From Mytilus trossulus (lineage: Eukaryota; Mollusca; Bivalvia; Mytilida; Mytilidae): a stretch of DNA of 64,000 nt. The translations under genes and the position numbers were made by a program. Below, piece by piece: positions 33,643 to 45,534 of this stretch. Position 1 is the first letter of the stretch. Each line of letters opens with the position of its first letter. The notes beneath the pieces are model-generated. The model was given only the letters and a program-made list of their open reading frames with translations. It searched no databases and was not told where the DNA came from. The stretch covers positions 56,753,166 to 56,817,165 of the forward strand of contig NC_086376.1 in the NCBI RefSeq assembly GCF_036588685.1. Reading direction: 5' to 3'.

Positions 33643-36221
33643 ATGCATATTCAAATAATCATACTTTGCATGGGATATATAATTTCCTGCGCCCACGCAT
33701 CAGTTCCAATGAAATTATCCAGTACATGGGGAAGGTATGGCGAATTAAAGACGTCTGCGTTCTGCACGTTTGATATTACAGAAAAGCAAAGAAAGGGTGC
33801 ATGGGAAATGACAATAAATACCAATATTCCAACAAAAGATATAAAGGTATAATCTAATATAAAAAGCGCGAGGCGAAATATACCAAAATTATACTCAAAC
33901 TCATAATTCGAAAACAAACTGACAATGCCAAGACAGAAAAGAAAAAAACCCGACAATAAGACAAACAACAGTACACAACATAGAAAACTAAAGTCAGCAA
34001 CACAAAACCCACAAAATACCCGGGGGGTGGGAGTGGGGGGGGGGGGGGGGGGGTGGAGTGGTGTCTCAGGAGTCGATTTCACAATGAAACTTAAGTCTAA
34101 GATTGATCGTAAGTCATGAACAATTCAGTATACTTACAAACTTATGATCAATCTTAGTCGGTAAGTCTTTTTGTGTAACCGACTCCAGGTTCTCCGCTCC
34201 TGCTCCACTAAATGTTATGTCATGGTAAATTGAAACAAACATTCCTCAAATTGCTAACAAATTCTGCAAGATGCCCTGTTAGCTTGTTAGTGAAAACAAG
34301 TTCTGTTTTGAAGAGATGATATTCTTATTTGAACGGAAGCCATTTGTTAATAAAAGAATGACTTGTGCGTCTGTACGTCATCTCAAATCATTTATTCACT
34401 CCATGTTTTGGAATGATTGAAAACCATAAAAACCACTCAGATCAAAATAAAATAAGATGGTACACATCGTCATGTCCTGTACAAAAAACTGCTACGCTGT
34501 GACATGTGTAAGGTGGCAAATAAAATTCATTAACCAAAATAAATACGCTATACTTCTATATTTAACTGTACTTATATATCGCGAGATATTAAAGCTAAGC
34601 TTATCAGAGTTTCTACACAGTACTAGTAATATCGTAAATTATCAGCAGCGAATTAAAATGTGAACCTTTTTGGAAAGTGAGCGCAGCGAACGAGCAGAAT
34701 TGTTTTACATTGTGTCCAGCGGCTGATATTTTACGATATCTATACGTATATAGAAACCTGATAATCTGTTTATCGTTTTCATCTTACATTGTGATATCAC
34801 TGATAATTCCTGTTCATATCGAAAAGCTGTGATAAGAAAATTACGGAGCGATTGAACAGGATGATAAAGACGAAATATATGTAATATTTATTATAGATAT
34901 GGGTAATGACAGTCACAGACCGCCTAGATGACGGTAAAACTTACAAAATGAAAAGCAAGTATGAATATGGGCCAAAGACTATAGACGTACATTTTAGACT
35001 AACGTATAACGAGGCATATATCCCAATTTCTGGTTCATGTTCAAGCAGTGTCGAGGGAACAGCAGCTATTTTAAAAGATGTCGGAAACATTATTCATGAG
35101 AATGACTGGGAGGAGAATGGTATGATGGTCATACAAGGGAAATGTATCTTACCTATTGAAAAGACACTTGAAGATTTTTATATATCTGTTACTTTGAACG
35201 AAGAAACATCAGAGTTAAAGGTATTGCTAGCCTTATCTTCTATTATAACTCATCATTAATCGAATTGCTTTAGACGTTCCTGATGAAGGTAAACGCAGAT
35301 CAGCGCTGCTGATGCATTGTTTCCATTTTTGCTGCACTGGCTCGATATGTAAATGTACCTCTGCCGGTGGACTCTCGATACCCCGAGAGTATCGCCAGCT
35401 AAGTATTCAGTACTTTGGTACTGAAATGATTTATGACAAACCTTTCTTAAATAGTTCGTTTATAAATTTTAAAATTGTCAAAAAAAAGAGGTTTTAACTT
35501 CCTCTGGCAAAGTTGACCTTGATGGATATGGCTACGTATACTTGTTGGTCCTTTTTGGAAGGTCACATCGCTCTCCAATAGGCCTGGTTTTTATACATTC
35601 AAATATTCGGCTGTGAGCGTCCATGATGAAGGTTATTGAATCCAGAAAAACGCTTTGAACGCATGAAATTGTTATTTTTTTAGATGATTATTTGGTGATT
35701 CAAATTCTTATTAGATACAATGAAGTGTATGTTTTATGTAATAATAAAAGAAAAATATGTCGCCTTTTTCTTTAATTCAGAGCTGGAGCACAACCGAGTT
35801 TTCAAGAGACCCAAGTGGCCGTTGGTACTTTTTGAAGAACAAATGGACAGCGAACCCACCAGAGTTACCTTTTATTTTCCACATTTATTACGATGCTGAC
35901 AAACCCCCGACCGGAAATTGCGATATTTTGATGGGAAGTGATCCAAAACCACCTATAACACTAGAACCATCAGTGTCACCTACAACCAGTCAGACAATAC
36001 AACCGACGACAACGCCGAAACAAACAACATCAGTTACAACAAAGCAGATTACAACAACAAAAACGCAAACAACACCAGTAACAACAAAAAGACAGACATC
36101 ACAGTCAACAACGAAAAGTCAGACAACACCGTCATCAACGAAAAGTCAAACGACGCAACCAACAACACAGTCACAAACCGCATCACCAACAATTCAACCA
36201 GGTAAATTCAAGCATAAATAA
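33643..36221 (+). CDS. secreted protein with two tandem CBM2-like domains and a Thr-rich stalk
   Basis: Exons 33643-33846, 34897-35220 and 35781-36221 (stop) keep phase 0 and give about 322 residues. Residues 1-20 are a signal peptide (MHIQIIILCMGYIISCAHAS). Two similar units follow. Each has a Cys, then W or Y in a strand (AWEMTINTNIPTKDIK / DFYISVTLNEETSELK), then an x-Trp, and a closing Cys: C41-C116 and C151-C223. Trp29, 54, 70, 178, 191 and 198 are candidate sugar-stacking residues. This layout fits family-2 carbohydrate-binding modules, which bind cellulose or chitin. Residues from about 232 are Thr/Ser/Gln/Pro-rich, a likely O-glycosylated stalk. No catalytic domain is seen. The last exon could instead splice at the GT of 36202 to an unseen exon. 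It lies 1.2 kb upstream of the expansin gene, same strand. Domain assignment is from pattern only. Confidence 0.72.
33860..34015 (-). repeat. family C dispersed repeat, inverted
   Basis: The minus-strand reading gives TTGGCATTGTCAGTTTGTTT, TTTTGGTATATTTCGCCTCG and a GTGTTGCTGACTTTAG phrase, in family C order. It begins about 13 bp after the exon-1 splice donor of the CBM2-like gene. Confidence 0.6.
34035..34053. repeat. G19 homopolymer run
   Basis: Nineteen uninterrupted G residues between the family C copy and the next palindrome, in the first intron of the CBM2-like gene. Confidence 0.9.
34069..34186. repeat. palindromic MITE-like element (GGAGTCG ends)
   Basis: GGAGTCGATTTCACA...CTAAGATTGATCGTAAGT is the inverse of ACTTATGATCAATCTTAG...TGTGTAACCGACTCC. 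It lies in the first intron of the CBM2-like gene. Confidence 0.8.
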
Positions 36222-37352
36222 ATGATAAATCGCAGGCGGCGCTTTGCATTTGTGCCTCAAACCTCGTTTAAATCATTTGCACAAAAACGAAATCTTTCAA
36301 TTGATCAAATGATTTCGGTAAAAAAGCATGACTACAGTACTATTATTTACGTACAATTAATCGATATTACAATTTACGTGTACCAAGCACTATTACTCGC
36401 TATTTTCATGTTCCCACTCGTCACCCAGCCCTGCGAGGTGGAAGTAGGATATCGAGGATGTCAAGCAGGATAATATCCTAATAATGTAAATAATCTATAA
36501 GGTATAAGCACACGTCAATATAGATAACAGCTTTTTTTTGCATCATAAAATCACACAAATGTGTGTCCCAATCTGTTGTTACATCGATTCTTCATTACGC
36601 TTATAAGATATGGCCGTTTCAGAATCTAAAGGACTATGGGTATTCTCATTGTCCGTACACCAAAATGAAAATAACGTCACGACATTGGTTGAAATCCCAT
36701 TGTTTTGGACGTTTTGGTGTACACTTTTGAAAATATTACCCAGAATGCATTAGTTTCTGTAACGGCGAATTCTGCAACCTACTGGATAATCTGTATGTGT
36801 TGTCTTAAAAAAGGGTTAAAAATGTGAGCATTTTGAATTTTATTCCATACCGACTTTCATGAATGTTGTGAAAAGGATATGAATTCATTTACATACCTAG
36901 AGGGGTACTCTAGATGATGGGTTCTACAAGCCTCGTATTTTAGATACAAATTACATTAAAACTTTTATCGTCATTTATGCGACTTGAAAAAGGCGCAAAA
37001 CTAGTAATTCGTTATGGCGCAAATGAAACTTTACTTTTTGGCGCAAGTGCAATATGCAAAATATAGGCAATTGAAATTATGTGCATAACACAATGTATAA
37101 CCTAAATATAATACCTGAGTTTGTGATAAGACAGCTTTCGCAGCATACTTTTGTTAACAGTTTTTCAGATTTTTCCCGTGGGTTTTCGATATAGGAGACA
37201 TATAAAGTACAGAAAAGGGAAAGTACACATTAACTGTAGAAAATTAATGAGTAATTTGACAATGTCGCACTAAACGGATACCAAATAAATTAATATGGGA
37301 GTTCATGTCACGGTGGTCAAGATATCCTGTTACCTGTACTTAAAGATAAAGG
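36222..37352 (+). other. spacer between the CBM2-like and expansin genes
   Basis: No coding exon recognised. Near 37000-37050 are two GGCGCAA motifs (TGGCGCAAATGAAAC, TTGGCGCAAGTGCAA), a small relic of the family at 7220-9895. Confidence 0.5.
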
Positions 37353-37358
37353 TATAAA
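37353..37358 (+). promoter_or_regulatory. TATA box of the expansin-like gene
   Basis: TATAAA, 61 bp before the ATG at 37419, which would place the cap site about 30 bp before the start codon. The position is right for a TATA promoter with a short 5' leader; no transcript data. Confidence 0.55.
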
Positions 37359-37418
37359 TTATTTAACATCAACAAGTTTTCTTATCTTGTACTCCGCCAG
37401 TTAACCATAAGCATCATC

Positions 37419-40400
37419 ATGGATCTAAAGATTATTACATTTATGTATGTTATTTCTCTGACTTCAGGAGCCACGCACCAAGGAATTTTGAACTTGTACC
37501 ATAACAAATTTAAAGGAGATGTAAGTATACATTATTACTAGATTTAATTTTGTCTCATGCATATGACATGTTTTCTTCATTTTTCACTTTTTTTTTCCAT
37601 ATAACATATACGTTTTAATATAATTTGTTTAATTGTTCAAACAAAGTTGTTTTGTCACAGTGTTAGAGACATGACTTTGTATAATTTATTAATCTAGATG
37701 ACGCAAACATGCACATTTACATCACTTATACCTACATGTACATGTAATGATATAATTGTTCAACTTGTCATTTTTATATTATTTATGTATTCAAGATTTT
37801 GACTCCTGGATGAAATAAGATTAATACTAGTTAACGTCATTTGGATTCTGGTGGAATATTGTCTCATTGTCAACTCATTCAAACTTAATATATCAGTCGT
37901 TACTTAGATTTGCAGTCTTCATTAGTTGTCAAAAGTGAGAGTCGCTAATCTTGCAAAACCTATAAAATTTAGAATAACAGGAGAAAAGAGGAATGACAAA
38001 ACTGTGCTACTGTTAAGATTAAACCAGATAGTAAGGTCACGTGGTATTCATCGTGCTTTGTTGAACTGAAAATTCAACAAGTAAGTAAAAAAAATCAAAA
38101 CATTCGACGTTCGTGTCTTTTCTTAACCCCAAAACAGACTTCGATTTCAGAAATCCAAGTAAAAGTCAAACATTTTAAATTTCTTTTTGGCAAAATTCCA
38201 AATAATCGCAACATTTCAGATAGGTATTGTAATAGAATCCCGGGAATAGAACCATTCACCTCCATAAATCTTTTTTTTGGCAGACGATAAGATTCGATAA
38301 TATTGATTTGATCATGATGTCACAATATTAGCCAACTTTTAACGATACAGATCTGTCTGTCTATTTGTCACATTTATCATTGATTTTACATTCAAATAAT
38401 TTTCCATTTCAAAATTACAAAAAAACAGAGTAATTTTTCGCGGAAAATTGTTTGTAGACAATAGTACAACTTTTTTTGTCTATAAAACAAACAATGATCA
38501 ATTGAAATTTTATAGATTTGCTTAATGGCATTGCATAATTTGTTCAGTTCTGTATCAGAGATATCAGTAACGCTAACGTTTGGTACCAGTTTCTTTGTGC
38601 ACGTCACGTGATAATAAATTATTCCGTTACCAGGTACACTTGAGATAAGAAGTTCAGTATAGGTCAATGAAATATTAGTACATAAAATGTTTAACCCCGC
38701 CGCATTTTTGTGCCCGTCCCAAGTCAGGAGCCTCTGGTCTTTATAAGTCTTGTTTGATTTTTTGATTTTAGTTTCTTGTGTATAATTCGGAGTTTAGTAT
38801 GATCATGGAAGTTATGTTTAAATATTACTTCCATGGTATGATCATCACTGAACTACTAACATATTTGTTTAGGGGCCAGCTGAAGGCCTCCTCCGGGTGT
38901 GGGAGTTTCTCGCTGCATTGAAGACCCATTGGTGGACTGTTGTCTGCTCTGTGGTCGGGTTGTTGTTTCTTTGACACATTCTCCATTTCCATTTTCAATT
39001 TTACGAAAGCTGCAAAACAAAATATAGCAAATCAAAACAGTCAAATTGTCTACGGTGTGCCCAATTTACCCGAAGGAGTTGCTTAACTTGGGCAGATTAT
39101 GAAACACATTGTTCTTTTCATTGACTGAATATTCACAATCATAATATAACGTTTATATCATACCAGTATTATAAATCAAGCGCATATATACAATATGACT
39201 TTTAAGATCTATCCCCTGAAAAAAATATCGAATTCAAATAAAATAATCAAGGATTTAAATAATAAATGAAAAGTATTTTATAATATTTACCCATTTCAAT
39301 CCTCTAGAGAATCGTAATTTGATTACTTTTTTTTTAATTGAAGTTGAAATAATTGATAACGGTTATGCAATAGTATTTATCAATTCTTACTAACATCGAC
39401 TCGATGACAGTAAGAGAAAAACAAGAGCAAACTATTAAAATAAAATTGAAATGGTCTTAGTATTGATTGATTTGCCACAATCGCCTTTACATTGCTTTAA
39501 ACAAGTGCATTGAAATTTTGCTTTTTTAAAAAGCTCTCTTGGTCACTCCTTTTCTATGTCGGTCTTCTGTTTTTATTGGTAGGAAGTTGTGATGTCAACT
39601 TGGTGAAATTTACTAATCGATTATTCGTTGGATTTATCGAGCGATACTCGAGTACTCGCTCGGTAAAACATTTACAAAATGGAAACACAAAATTATACCT
39701 TTGAATGAACATGTATTGTGGATCGTTGTCTGATGATCGTAACACCCTCAACAGGGCAACATTTTTACCTAGGACTAGATAATTGTCCAAGGAATTGTCT
39801 ACCATAATTAATAGCTCATTTACTAATAATGTAAACTGGTAATAATCTAATCAAGTAATTGATTAATACCTAAAGAAAATATATTACTCAAACAGCAGGT
39901 TTTTTTTTGGAACCGTAGAAAAACATATGTAATGATCAGCAAAGGGCTGATGATGTGACACTTTAATAAACAAATTATTCATTATTAAAACTTTTTTATA
40001 CCATACAATGACATTAAACATTGGACGTCGCGATTTCTCAAATTTGTTGAGTACACAAAATGTATCAAACAGTTCTTCTGATGAAAATTTATGTTCTGCA
40101 TGCAGAGATTGGAGAGTGAATAAGATTAGCTAAAAACGTATATCCTACATGTACATTTGGTTGGAGAAATTTTAAATGACAGTTTAATGCAAACCTACGA
40201 ATCGTATTTTATTTTTTGTTAAAATATACCATAGCTATGCAATGTTATAGCTACTACTGCTGACTACTGGACTGGTGATACCATTTGAGAAGAAACTTCC
40301 AGCACAAAAATCGACCTGTAAAAACCTACCAAAAACTGCAGGCTCATATTATTTGGTTCTCCTTATTTATGGAAGGAGAATTTGGTGCAGCTTCAGTAAG

Positions 40401-43400
40401 CGTTTGTGTCAGTCGTTTTTACTGCCGTCTTTAACAGATTACCATATTCCGGAAATATACAGAATTATTTCTGATGCCATTTTTTCTTTCTTTTCAGGGT
40501 ACTTATTATGGAGCTGGAGAACAAGGAACATGCAGTTACTCGCCTCCAAGCCTACCACCACTTGTTGCAGCAGGAAACATCAAACGTTATATTGCTTTGA
40601 ATAGACCACAGTTCTTCAACTCACTGTCTTGTGGAATGTGCTTTAAGGTGAGTACCATACATGCTATATACGCTTATGACATTGAATATACCACAGTTCT
40701 TCAACTCACTGTCTTGTGGAATGTGCTTTAAGGTGAGTACCATACATGCTATATACGCTTATGACATTGAATAGACCACAGTTCTTCAACTCACTGTCTT
40801 GTGGAATGTGCTTTAAGGTGAGTACCATACATGCTATATACGCTTATGACATTGAATAGACCACAGTTCTTCAACTCATTGAGTACAGTATATGATGTAC
40901 GCTCAGTACATTGAATATACCACAGTTCTTCAACATATTGAGTACAGAACATGATGTACGCTCAACTCATTGAAATGTGCTTTCAGGCGAGTACAGTACG
41001 TGATGTACGCTCAGATCATTTGTTTGTATCAAACATGTACCAAAGCAGATAAAAAGTACTCTGTGGTTTCAATTCACACCACTACAATTGTAGTATTTCA
41101 TCATCATGTAATTCAAACGTTTTAAAATTTTATTCAGCAGCCACGTTTTTAAAGCAATAATCATATGAACATGTACAAGTTACATTCCATGTATTGAAAT
41201 ATTTATTTTTATGAAGTAAAATACTAGAAAATGTTACACATATTATAGACCCTTTCTTAGTTTCATAAAGATATTATACAACTTGTAGGTACATGGTAGT
41301 GGAAAAGGTTTAGGAAGTGATCCTATTGTAGGAGATTCTACCGTATTTGTCAAAGATTTATGCCCAGAATGCCTTGCTGGTAAGTATATTGTATATATAC
41401 ATCCATATTGATTTTTCACTTGTGGATAATGACCAATCTGCTTACCCTTCTGGAGCACTTGCAATCACCTTGGGTTTTTGTAGGGTTTGTGTTGCTCAGT
41501 CTTCTATTTTCTATGTTGTGTTTTGTGTACGTTATTTGGTCTCTTCGTCGTTTGATTTTGCCATAGTATTACCAGATTGTTTTTGACTTGCAAGTTTGAA
41601 TTTCTCTCTGTTATCCTTTGCCTCTCTTTCCGAATTAAGCATTCAAAAATGGTCTTGTTTCCTGCCTCCCGTCTAGATTTTAAGACTATTATTTTGAATT
41701 TCAAAGATGATTAAACAAAAATGTCTAAACTTTGACTGTACATTAACAAAAAATGTCAATAAAATGAGTTAAAGGAGTTTGCACAAAATTGTGAAATTAA
41801 AAATTGAAACTTGATAAAGTACTGTGCGCCAGTGTTGCCTTCTTTCGGCACGTTTTGAATGGTTTAAAATACCCTTTTTATTTTATTATTCACTAGGGTC
41901 TGTAGACCTAGCTGAAAACGGAGATGGCAGATGGGAAGTAGAAATACAAGCAGTTCAATGTCCAGTAGGAAACACAAAATTGGAATACAAATTCCAGGGA
42001 AGTAATCCATGGTACCTTAAACTCCAAGTTAGGAATGCAAGGTAAGTGTATCTTTACGATAAAATGTTCAAATATATAATATTTGCTGTTCTTTAATATA
42101 ACAAAAAATGATGAATTTTCCTGGTTCACAAATGGAGCTATGAATTTTGAACTTTCTAATTTCATTTAGAAAAAATATCCATCTATGCTAGTTTATTGAG
42201 CATGTATTTCGTAGTCGATTCGATGATATTTTATATTGCGATTTATCTTAATCGCGAATTTAGCGATACAAAATGCTCACGAATTGTTCCACTTTACGGT
42301 ATGACCATAGATTAATTTAACATCTATGTATGGCATATTTCATATTTTGTCATCTGTCTGGTAGAAGAAAAATATTAGAACCAGGAAATCTGCATAAATG
42401 GCTCAAGTAATAGTCAGCCAGCTAATATTCAAATATACCAGTTTAAGATGTGATATTAGAAAAGACGGGTATTATGGCATATTGTTTCATGATTCATCAA
42501 AATCTCAGTAAGCCTTAGACAAATTTCATATTCAACTAAAATTCTCAACAAAGGCACATCTCAAAACAAAGATCATATGCAACAGTGCAAGATGCAAGAA
42601 TAAGACAGTCACTATGACTTGTTTTTCTAAATCTGTTTATTTTTCTTCTCACAGAATTCCAGTCACTGGACTGTCAGTATGGCAACCGAAAAGTCAAAGA
42701 TGGGCTGCCATGCATCACTCCTCAGACGGATTTTGGTTAATGGGCCCAGGTGTTTTCGAGAAACCAGTTCATCCATCTGCTCATACTCCACTGAAAATGA
42801 AATTAACAGCTGCAAATGGTGTTGTGATAGAAGATCAAATTACTCAAATGGGTAAGTTGCAAAAAAGTACAGGCGCATATAGTTTATTCAAAGTTTGGTA
42901 GGAAAAAATCCTCCCTTTTTCTAAATTTCATATCGTAATGTTTGCGCAATAGTTGTTGACGTAACGCTGATTTCTTAATAGATGTTTTGTAAACACCAAC
43001 ATGACAGATTACAAAAATAGCATAGTCCATTTGCAAATAGGTAAAGAAACATTTTTTGCCTACAGACATAATACTGAACATATAATAATGAAAAGATTGT
43101 ATTGTAAATAGTTCTTATTAGATATTAATCATGTTTAAATTCAAAAATGTATAATGCAAAATTTTCTACTTTTAAATGACATTTAAGGTGGATCCCTACA
43201 GATATAGCAAAAGAATTTTCACCATTGAATTTTTCTTAAACTTTGCATACATATACTATGCAATGGCCTCTATGAAAATTTGAGTTAAAAATAATATGTC
43301 ACCAGACTTGTTTCCATGGTAACGGTCCCCAAAGTTGGTATATCACGTGTATGCATAAATACATACCTGAAGCGGAATTTGAAATATTGAATTAATGGAT

Positions 43401-45405
43401 GCACAAAATGCACTTTTCAAAAAGGATCAAATATATAAAAAAAAAAAATCGAACGTGTAGTTTACATGCAGTAAATTTGAAATAACACAAAAATCAAAGG
43501 CAAAGAAATATCTGTGGGGCGTTATTCGTCTTAGTCTTAACATCTTATTCTTCTCATTATTGAACGTGAATATTAATGCTAGTCGAATAGTTATTTTACT
43601 CGAGGGCATGTACAATATAATAGTTATCAAAGGTAACAGGATTAAAATTTTATACGCCAGACGCGCGTTTCGTCTGCACCCATTAGTACATATGGTCAAA
43701 ATAGTGATAAAACCACAACAGTACAAAGCTGAAGAGCATTGAGGACCCAAAATTCAAAAAAGTTGTGCCAAATATAATATTACACTCGGGATTACATCAG
43801 CAATATTGATGCACTAACTACATGAAGTTTCTGATATCAAATCAATAAGCATGAAACTGGTAATTGAATGTAATAATAATTGTTATTGACATTTTTCTTG
43901 ATGATATTTTCAACGAAAGGCTGTTGAACATAGTACTTTTAAAAACATGGCTATAGCAAGTGCATAAGGCAAAAGAACTATCAACATACATCACGCACCA
44001 TTTAATTGGGATCGAAAATCGAATAATCGGCACTTTTGATTATTCTAAAATTGGAACAATTATGAGTACTTTTAAGTTTGCCATTTGATAAATTACTTAA
44101 TTGCATGAAATCATAAACAATAATTATGCTAAATCTGTGAAAGTGATATACGCTTTTTTCTATGTCGTTCCGTGAAGACCAATTAAGTCGGAAAAAAAAG
44201 ATTATTAAAAACTTCCTATTATCTAACGAATTTAAAGTACGTCAGTCCTGTCATAAATGCAAAATTCATGGTTCATACACAGAAAAAAAAGCGAAATAGG
44301 AAAACTGATTGTCAAGATAATTTAAAATGATCTATGTGACAATCGCTTATAGTAGAAAATAGTTTACTGAAACATGCAGCGAAACTGTTTGTGTCAATAA
44401 ATGTTATGCATACTTAATGTAATTGACGAATATTAGAACATTTTCCCCATTGTATATATAGTTTGATAACAGATACTGATAAATCAATACAATTCAACAT
44501 TTACAATATAATTGTTTATCGAAAGTTATTTGTTTGTAAAATGAAGTACAAGAATTAAATATCAATACATGATTTGAAATCGGAGTGTATGAGTGTGGTG
44601 GCTATACGTCCAGTGGCAAATATTTCAAACATGTTCACAATGATTTATATTATAATGAAACAATATAAATCAAAACTGAATATATCTTCAAGGAGTCGAA
44701 ATATATTTTCTTTCCTCCAAAAAATCATTTTGAAAATCTGGCTATTCAAACAAGCAGTTTCAAAGAAATCAAATTTAAAAACAAAACAACGAGAAAATGA
44801 AAATGATTTGAGGATTTTAAAATCCATTCACAGCTTAAAACGAAATTTCAAAAGTGACAATGGTGTTGACCACATTTTGCCATTGTAAACATACCATAAA
44901 CTAGTTTGACCAGTACGTTAATAAGGAGTTGGACGCATTCGTCACAACTCGGCGGATGCCGTACCCTAATCTAAGGCCGAGTGTACCGAATTCTACCGAG
45001 GATTGCCGAATGGGGTTGGACGATGGAACAAACAGAGGAACGAACCAATGGCTAAATCGATACAATGGTTCCTTTATATTACGTTCAGTAAACCCGAGGT
45101 TTACATAATATATAATTTGCATAATGTGAACAAGACCATGCTACTGAAGAATCGGTAAACGTTAAGAATGGAATAAGTTTAGGTGCGTTGTAGTTCGCGA
45201 AAATATAGGTAAGTGGTAGTACACTGTATATTCCTCAGTAATCTCTTGTGGGGATGTAGTTAAGTACAGTTGTCTGTTTAAATGAGAATAATAATGTATA
45301 CCATTGAGCCACAGATTGGTTATATTTCTTTTTTCAGCTAATGAAGTTGTTATTCATGGAACTGGTAAACAATTCCCACTGGACCCATCTTTACCAAAGC
45401 CTTAA
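37419..45405 (+). CDS. expansin-like protein (DPBB domain plus CBM63-like domain)
   Basis: Six exons join in phase: 37419-37520, 40498-40647, 41289-41379, 41897-42041, 42655-42851 and 45338-45405, giving 250 residues. Residues 1-18 are a signal peptide. Residues about 35-138 form the double-psi beta-barrel: TYYGAGEQGTC (36-46), VFVKDLCPECLAG (103-115) with D107 at the place of the essential Asp of bacterial EXLX1, and six Cys (46, 79, 82, 109, 112, 136). Residues about 140-235 match the CBM63-type domain: NPWYLKLQVRNARIPV (151-166; W153 and Y154 as likely wall-binding aromatics) and GLSVWQPKSQRW (168-179). Expansins loosen cellulose-based walls without hydrolysis; the size fits. Introns, signal peptide and a TATA box show a resident eukaryotic gene. 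It has no plant HFD motif, so it is closer in look to microbial expansins. Biological substrate unknown. Confidence 0.92.
38690..39004 (+). repeat. 3' tail of the Penelope-like element family
   Basis: TTAACCCCGCCGCATTTTTG, GTCCCAAGTCAGGAGCCTCT and TTTAGGGGCCAGCTGAAGGC, ending at CCATTTTCAATTTTA, match the tail of the element at 16783-19455 in order. It is inserted in the first expansin intron, sense to the gene. Confidence 0.8.
40255..40310 (+). repeat. fragment of family F repeat (GCTGACTACTGG)
   Basis: GCTGACTACTGGACTGGTGATACC matches the start of the copy at 60547. It lies in the first expansin intron. Confidence 0.55.
40605..41010 (+). repeat. 85-bp tandem array that duplicates the exon-2 splice donor
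   Basis: Starts of the phrase ACCACAGTTCTTCAACTC lie at 40605, 40690, 40775 and 40860, an exact 85-bp period. The first unit contains the last 43 bases of expansin exon 2 and its GTGAGT donor. The next two units repeat both almost perfectly (donors at 40648, 40733 and 40818). Beyond 40860 the units decay. Confidence 0.95.
41418..41640 (+). repeat. family C dispersed repeat
   Basis: CAATCTGCTTACCCTTCTGG, GCAATCACCTTGGG, GGGTTTGTGTTGCTCAGTCT and TTATCCTTTGCCTCTC, in family order. It lies in the expansin intron, starting about 40 bp after the exon-3 donor at 41380. Confidence 0.7.
43612..43775 (+). repeat. family F dispersed repeat (CGCGCGTTTCGTCT)
   Basis: GTTATCAAAGGTAACAGGAT, ACGCCAGACGCGCGTTTCGT, GAAGAGCATTGAGGACCCAA and AAAAGTTGTGCCAAAT. 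It lies in the last expansin intron. Confidence 0.75.
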
Positions 45406-45442
45406 GCAGTTTCCGGAGATTGATTTGATGGAATTAAATATA

Positions 45443-45448
45443 AATAAA
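45443..45448 (+). terminator. polyadenylation signal of the expansin-like gene
   Basis: AATAAA 38 bp after the TAA stop, giving a very short 3' untranslated region. Confidence 0.7.
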
Positions 45449-45534
45449 GGTTGTCTTGGTATTCGATTTTTGTTTATGTACAGATTTGCATTTTAAGTAT
45501 TCACTAAACTAAACATATCATGATATCTTTAGAA

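Noticed and set aside
36222-36473. 83-codon frame after the CBM2-like gene, considered as its next exon
   Set aside because: No acceptor in the right phase precedes it and the translation has no recognisable domain.
40275-40604. 109-codon frame overlapping expansin exon 2
   Set aside because: It is in a different frame from the conserved TYYGAGEQG reading; a shadow of the exon.
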